Of a stretch of DNA of 64,000 nt, positions 60,810 through 64,000 are shown piece after piece; within the stretch, counting starts at the first letter, position 1; each line of letters begins with the position of its first letter. A model generated the notes under the pieces. The model made no database searches, had not been told where the DNA came from, and worked only from the letters and a program-made list of their open reading frames with translations. The stretch comes from SPDF01 sp963812085. Lineage in GTDB: Bacteria; Gemmatimonadota; Gemmatimonadetes; Gemmatimonadales; GWC2-71-9. The stretch spans positions 434,001-498,000 of the forward strand of contig CAWETL010000006.1 in NCBI GenBank assembly GCA_963812085.1, written 5' to 3'. A program made the position numbers and the translations under genes.

Positions 60810-61997
60810 TCACTCAGTCCACTCGACCCAGGCGGGAGACTCCATCGAGGTTGAATCCATCAACACGCCGTAGCCCCGATGCTCAGTGAGGAGCATCAAC
60901 CGAAACCCCGCTGGAAGGGTGACGGTCCGCTTGTCGGAATCTCCCGACAACACGACCCAGGTACGGCTGTACCCCAGTGGTGAATCCGCGAGAGAAAACC
61001 CATCAAGCCACACTTCGCCCCGGCGGTTACACAAAATGCTCGTATAGCCGGCAAAGCCGGAAGGGTACGCGCCCTTGATCCTTCCTTGCTGCACCATTTC
61101 CGTCACTGCCTCGGCCATTGAGCTTGGCTCCGGCAGGTGGGCGGTCAAATAGAGTCGATGGAAATGAAAAGCGACGTACCGCTGCAGATCCTCAGTTGAT
61201 ATCTGCACGGAATCAGCTCGGCTGTCAAATTGACGAATCTCTCCGCCCACTGGGGTTCTCAACGTGCTGATCCGCACGACTGGATCGTACACGACTAACC
61301 GTGTTTCGGAACATCTTGCCCAGAGTGGGATTGGGACAAGGTGCATCGGCCGACCCTGCGCCTGTGCATTTGCGCTTGCGGGCAGTGTGCTCGCCCAAAC
61401 TGTGTCGAGAACGACACCAAGATTGTTGACTGCTAGTAGTGAATAGGATCGCTGCTCGCCAGGGAGCGACACTCCATTGGGGTAGGCAGGGGTCACCGCG
61501 AGGGAGTCAAATCTCCGGTAGAGCCCGGGCCTGCCCGCGTAGTCCATGCGTGTCGTCGGCGCTACTCCGCCAAAATTTGCATCCGCCCTTCGGCGGCCAA
61601 GGTATCGACCAAGCGTGTCATACATCGACGCTGCGCCCAGACGGACATCCCAGACGTACAGGGTATCGGCTTGCGCGTCGATTGAAGTCGGGTTCCGAAA
61701 ATCTCCCGGGCCTTCCCCGGGCACCCCAAACTGCCGAGAGACATGGCCACTCTTGTCGATAATGGTGACGAACGGCTCAGTTGAGGAGAGATAGGCGACC
61801 GACCCTCCAAGATCGGCTACATCGATGAACGCGCTTGCCAGGCTGTCCTCGCCGATGATCGTGAGTGCGTCTGGGCCGATCACAATCGTGGCGCTCTGCC
61901 GATCCTTCCCTTGACATGCTGAAAGCACGGCAATTGCGATCGTCACCGCGGCGCGCAGCCACTTGCTTCGATCTAGGGGGGAGTCAGGGCGGGACAT
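60810..61997 (-). CDS. 6-bladed beta-propeller lipoprotein
   Basis: 395 residues from the ATG at 61997 with GGAG 6 bases upstream; TTG at 62009 is an alternative. Signal: RAAVTIAIAVLSAC with lipobox LSAC, preceded by a basic N-region (RPDSPLDRSKWLRAA). Family loop FGVPGEGPGDFRNPTSI, and blades VTIIDKSGHVSRQ, LYVWDVRLGAASMYDTLGR and TLPAGFRLMLLTEHRGYG. G+C seems lower than in neighbouring genes. Its start lies within the end of a DsbA-like remnant on the same strand. Confidence 0.8.
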   Translation of the reverse strand: MSRPDSPLDRSKWLRAAVTIAIAVLSACQGKDRQSATIVIGPDALTIIGEDSLASAFIDVADLGGSVAYLSSTEPFVTIIDKSGHVSRQFGVPGEGPGDFRNPTSIDAQADTLYVWDVRLGAASMYDTLGRYLGRRRADANFGGVAPTTRMDYAGRPGLYRRFDSLAVTPAYPNGVSLPGEQRSYSLLAVNNLGVVLDTVWASTLPASANAQAQGRPMHLVPIPLWARCSETRLVVYDPVVRISTLRTPVGGEIRQFDSRADSVQISTEDLQRYVAFHFHRLYLTAHLPEPSSMAEAVTEMVQQGRIKGAYPSGFAGYTSILCNRRGEVWLDGFSLADSPLGYSRTWVVLSGDSDKRTVTLPAGFRLMLLTEHRGYGVLMDSTSMESPAWVEWTE

Positions 61998-62451
61998 TCG
62001 TTTCTCCAAGGAGAGTCAGTAATTCGGCTTCAGATTTCATTCCAGGAAACCTGCCTGACCTCGTCACGAATGTAGGCGTTGCTCGAATTCCAAGTTCAGC
62101 AGCCAGCGCGCTATCACCTGAAATGTGTCCGGCGGTTCTCGGGTCAGACATGCAATCTAGGAACCTCGGAATATCCTGTACGCCGGCCGTTGAGGCTGCG
62201 TTGCCCCACTCAAGACTAAGGGAATCAAGCCGAACAGTAGACAACAATGCGTTCATTTCGGAAAACCTTTGCTGTTCGCCCGCGCATATCGCCGCTGCGG
62301 CCGCTCGATGCGCGTTTGGATGGGAACTGGAGGCGAGATGCCTCAACGCAATGCCGGCACCGAGGGGCCTTGAACGAATGGCAGCCAGACTTGGGTATGT
62401 GGCACGACAGAATGGATGGTCGAGGCTGTGCTCCGGGAGATACCCCCGCCC
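61984..62451 (-). pseudogene. DsbA/thioredoxin-like remnant (first active-site Cys lost)
   Basis: The open frame from a TAG at about 62452 reads LPEHSLDHPFCRATYPSLAA, then ASSSHPNAHRAAAAAICAG, LDCMSDPRTAGHISGDSALA and LGIRATPTFVTRSGRFPG to the stop at 61984. This follows the DsbA/thioredoxin-4 pattern (CPFC site, helical insertion with HPNA..AAxAAxCA, cis-Pro TPTF). The active site is HPFC, not CPFC, and there is no proper start or signal peptide. A TTG at 62346 would start inside the domain. It is probably an N-terminally truncated or frameshifted gene, and the propeller at 61997 begins inside its end. Confidence 0.6.
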
Positions 62452-62520
62452 CTATTGCGACCCTGACCGTCCGCGGTGCATCATTGCCCAAGCCGGATTC
62501 CCTGCCATCCCAGGACTGAC

Positions 62521-63633
62521 ATGAGCCGAACCGCCGCCCAGCGGAGTTGGGGTCTCCTCCTCTGCCTGAGTGCCGCTCTCCCCGCCTGCTCCGGCAAGGC
62601 CGCCGAGGCGAAGGACGCCGCCGCCGATTCGACCGCCGCGCTCCCGTCCTCGCTGTCGCTCCCCGTGGTGGGCCGCAAGGTGCGACGGGGTGACTTGGTC
62701 CTCAGCGTCGTCACCACCGGGCAAGTTCGCTCCGATGCGGTCGCCCAGCTGAAGTTCGAGGCGACCGGCACCATCGAGGCGGTGCTCGTGCGTCCGGGAC
62801 AATCGGTCAGGCAGGGTGATCCGCTGATTCGGCTCGACAAGCGACCCTTCGACCTCGCCGTCTCCGAGGCACAGGCGAGCGCCGACCAGGCCGAAATGGT
62901 CTATCTCGACGCCATCGTCCCCGATTCGCTGGTGACCGGCCAGCCTCCGACCCCGGAGCGCCGCAAGAACGCCATGGCACGCAGCGGCCTCCCCGGTGCT
63001 CGCGCCCGCCTCGGCAAGGCACAGCTCGACCGCGAACGCTCGGTCCTTACCGCACCATTCGATGGGGTGGTGGACCGGGTGAACGTCGCGGATGGCGAGC
63101 GAGTATCGGTTGGTCAGGACGCCGCCACCGTCGTGGACCTCAAGCATCTCCGCATCGAGGCGCAGGTGCTGGAGCACGACCTGCCGCTGGTCCGCGTCGG
63201 CGGGCAGGCGGTGGTGACCACTGCCGCCGCACCCGGTCAGCAGGTCATCGGCCGCATCGAGGCGGTGCTGCCTCTCATCGATTCGATGACCCGCTCGGGC
63301 CGGGCGATGGTCGTGGTGCCAAGCGGTGACAACGCCCTCCGGCCCGGGATGTACGCCGACCTCCGCCTCGAGGCCACGCGCCTCCCCAGCCGCATCCTCG
63401 TGCCGAGCCGTGCCGTCATCGAGCGCGACGGGCGCCCCCTCGTGTTCGTCGTCAAGAACGGCCGTGCCCAGTGGGTGTACATCAATCCCGGCCGCAACAA
63501 TGGCGTGGACACCGAGGTGCTGCCCGACTCGTCGTCGAACCAGATTCCCGTCGCCATCGGAGACACGGTGCTGATCGAGGGGCACCTCACACTCACGCAC
63601 GACGCCCCGGTGAAACTGGTGAACGACCAGTGA
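62521..63633 (+). CDS. RND efflux periplasmic adaptor (HlyD-type) lipoprotein
   Basis: 370 residues from the ATG at 62521. Lipobox in SAALPACSG (MSRTAAQRSWGLLLCLSAAL then PAC). The biotinyl-lipoyl-like half is KFEATGTIEAVLVRPGQSV, paired later with RSVLTAPFDGVVDRVNVADG, joined by a helical hairpin (VSEAQASADQAEMVY ... ARARLGKAQLDRE). The C-terminal beta barrel/membrane-proximal part begins LRIEAQVLEHDLPLVRVG. It connects the inner-membrane RND pump to an outer-membrane channel. The pump gene starts 52 bases later. Confidence 0.92.
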   Translation: MSRTAAQRSWGLLLCLSAALPACSGKAAEAKDAAADSTAALPSSLSLPVVGRKVRRGDLVLSVVTTGQVRSDAVAQLKFEATGTIEAVLVRPGQSVRQGDPLIRLDKRPFDLAVSEAQASADQAEMVYLDAIVPDSLVTGQPPTPERRKNAMARSGLPGARARLGKAQLDRERSVLTAPFDGVVDRVNVADGERVSVGQDAATVVDLKHLRIEAQVLEHDLPLVRVGGQAVVTTAAAPGQQVIGRIEAVLPLIDSMTRSGRAMVVVPSGDNALRPGMYADLRLEATRLPSRILVPSRAVIERDGRPLVFVVKNGRAQWVYINPGRNNGVDTEVLPDSSSNQIPVAIGDTVLIEGHLTLTHDAPVKLVNDQ

Positions 63634-63685
63634 TGGTGCTCTCGGCCTTTCTGCCCCGCAGCCCCGCAGCCCCGCTGCCCCGCCG

Positions 63686-64000
63686 TTGAGTCTTACCTCT
63701 GCATCTGTCGCCCGCCCCGTCTCGACGATTGCCGCGGTGCTGGGGCTGGTCCTCCTCGGCAGCGTCTCGCTGAGCAAGCTGCCCGTCGCGTTGCTCCCGG
63801 ATGTGACGCTGCCGGTGCTCACCATCCGCACCGACCTCCCCGGCGCCGCACCATCCGAAATCAGCCGCTTCGTGGCGGAGCCGATCGAAGAGGCCATTGC
63901 TGCCACGCCCGGCCTGGTGGAGCTTCGTTCCGTCGCCCGCGCGGGCCAGCTGACCACGACGGTCCGCTTTGCCTGGGGCACCGACATGGCCGCGACGGTG
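63686..64000 (+). CDS. RND family efflux transporter, 5' part
   Basis: 105 codons are visible, from the TTG at 63686 to the window edge. The read protein LSLTSASVARPVSTIAAVLG, the first transmembrane helix AAVLGLVLLGSVSLSKLPVA and the porter-domain strand LPVLTIRTDLPGAAPSEISR are typical of AcrB/CzcA-like pumps; FVAEPIEEAIAATPGLVELRS follows the usual pattern. The start could also be further downstream since no strong ribosome site is visible and the preceding bases are GCCCCGC repeats. Together with the adaptor it forms a drug or metal efflux system. Confidence 0.9.
   Translation, partial: MSLTSASVARPVSTIAAVLGLVLLGSVSLSKLPVALLPDVTLPVLTIRTDLPGAAPSEISRFVAEPIEEAIAATPGLVELRSVARAGQLTTTVRFAWGTDMAATV

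Overview
The window is a high-GC (roughly two-thirds G+C by eye), densely coded bacterial chromosome segment. The gene content suggests a Gemmatimonadota-like or related soil or wastewater bacterium: many exported sugar oxidoreductases, a large family of 6-bladed beta-propeller lipoproteins, Tat-exported Gfo/Idh/MocA and TIM-barrel proteins, a DUF116 protein, a lysine-rich histone-H1-like protein, and frequent GTGA/ATGA/TGATG gene overlaps. This assignment is inference from gene content; there is no rRNA in the window. No rRNA, tRNA, CRISPR array or intact transposase was seen.

Region 1 (1-20 kb) looks devoted to oxidative sugar and glycan catabolism. It holds a DUF1080 glycoside-processing protein, an NupG-type MFS permease, two Gfo/Idh/MocA oxidoreductases, two pairs of GMC dehydrogenase plus gluconate-2-dehydrogenase-subunit-3-like protein, two xylose-isomerase-like TIM-barrel proteins, a GH20 hexosaminidase with a PA14-like tail, and cytochrome bd oxidase (cydAB). 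Together they resemble the 3-keto-glycoside route: oxidation at a ring carbon by exported flavoproteins, bond cleavage, import, cytosolic reduction, with cytochrome bd available as a terminal electron sink. The second GMC gene carries a single-base frameshift.

Region 2 (20-27 kb) holds an operon of two ATP-grasp ligases, a GNAT acetyltransferase and lysine 2,3-aminomutase, closed by a strong terminator. This looks like an undescribed beta-lysine conjugating pathway. Next to it is a folate/thymidylate operon (FAD-linked oxidase, thyA, folA).

Region 3 (27-43 kb) is mixed housekeeping: DUF116, DUF2231, beta-oxidation enzymes (thiolase, 3-hydroxyacyl-CoA dehydrogenase), slipin, GlsB/YeaQ, TauE/SafE (frameshifted), a LeuB-type dehydrogenase, an unusual RNase HI, selD, a nickel/cobalt transporter and an amidohydrolase. 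The selD gene has an in-frame UGA at the catalytic position followed by a hairpin, so it probably encodes a selenoprotein; it also carries a one-base frameshift. Five copies of a roughly 100-bp long-stem palindromic element with compensatory base changes lie between genes at 14.1, 36.9-37.1 and 38.2-38.4 kb.

Region 4 (43-64 kb) has a Big-domain/WD40-like surface protein, a zinc-type alcohol dehydrogenase, a small mechanosensitive-channel-like protein, a CBS-pair protein and then an array of eight intact 6-bladed beta-propeller lipoproteins plus one decaying copy (48.9-62.0 kb). An AAA/ATPase_2 protein interrupts the array; it has a strikingly AT-rich tandem-dyad promoter and sits beside an Rhs-core fragment, suggesting an island. 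The window ends in an RND efflux adaptor and the start of its pump. Several palindromic intergenic repeats (REP/MITE-like) are scattered through the window.
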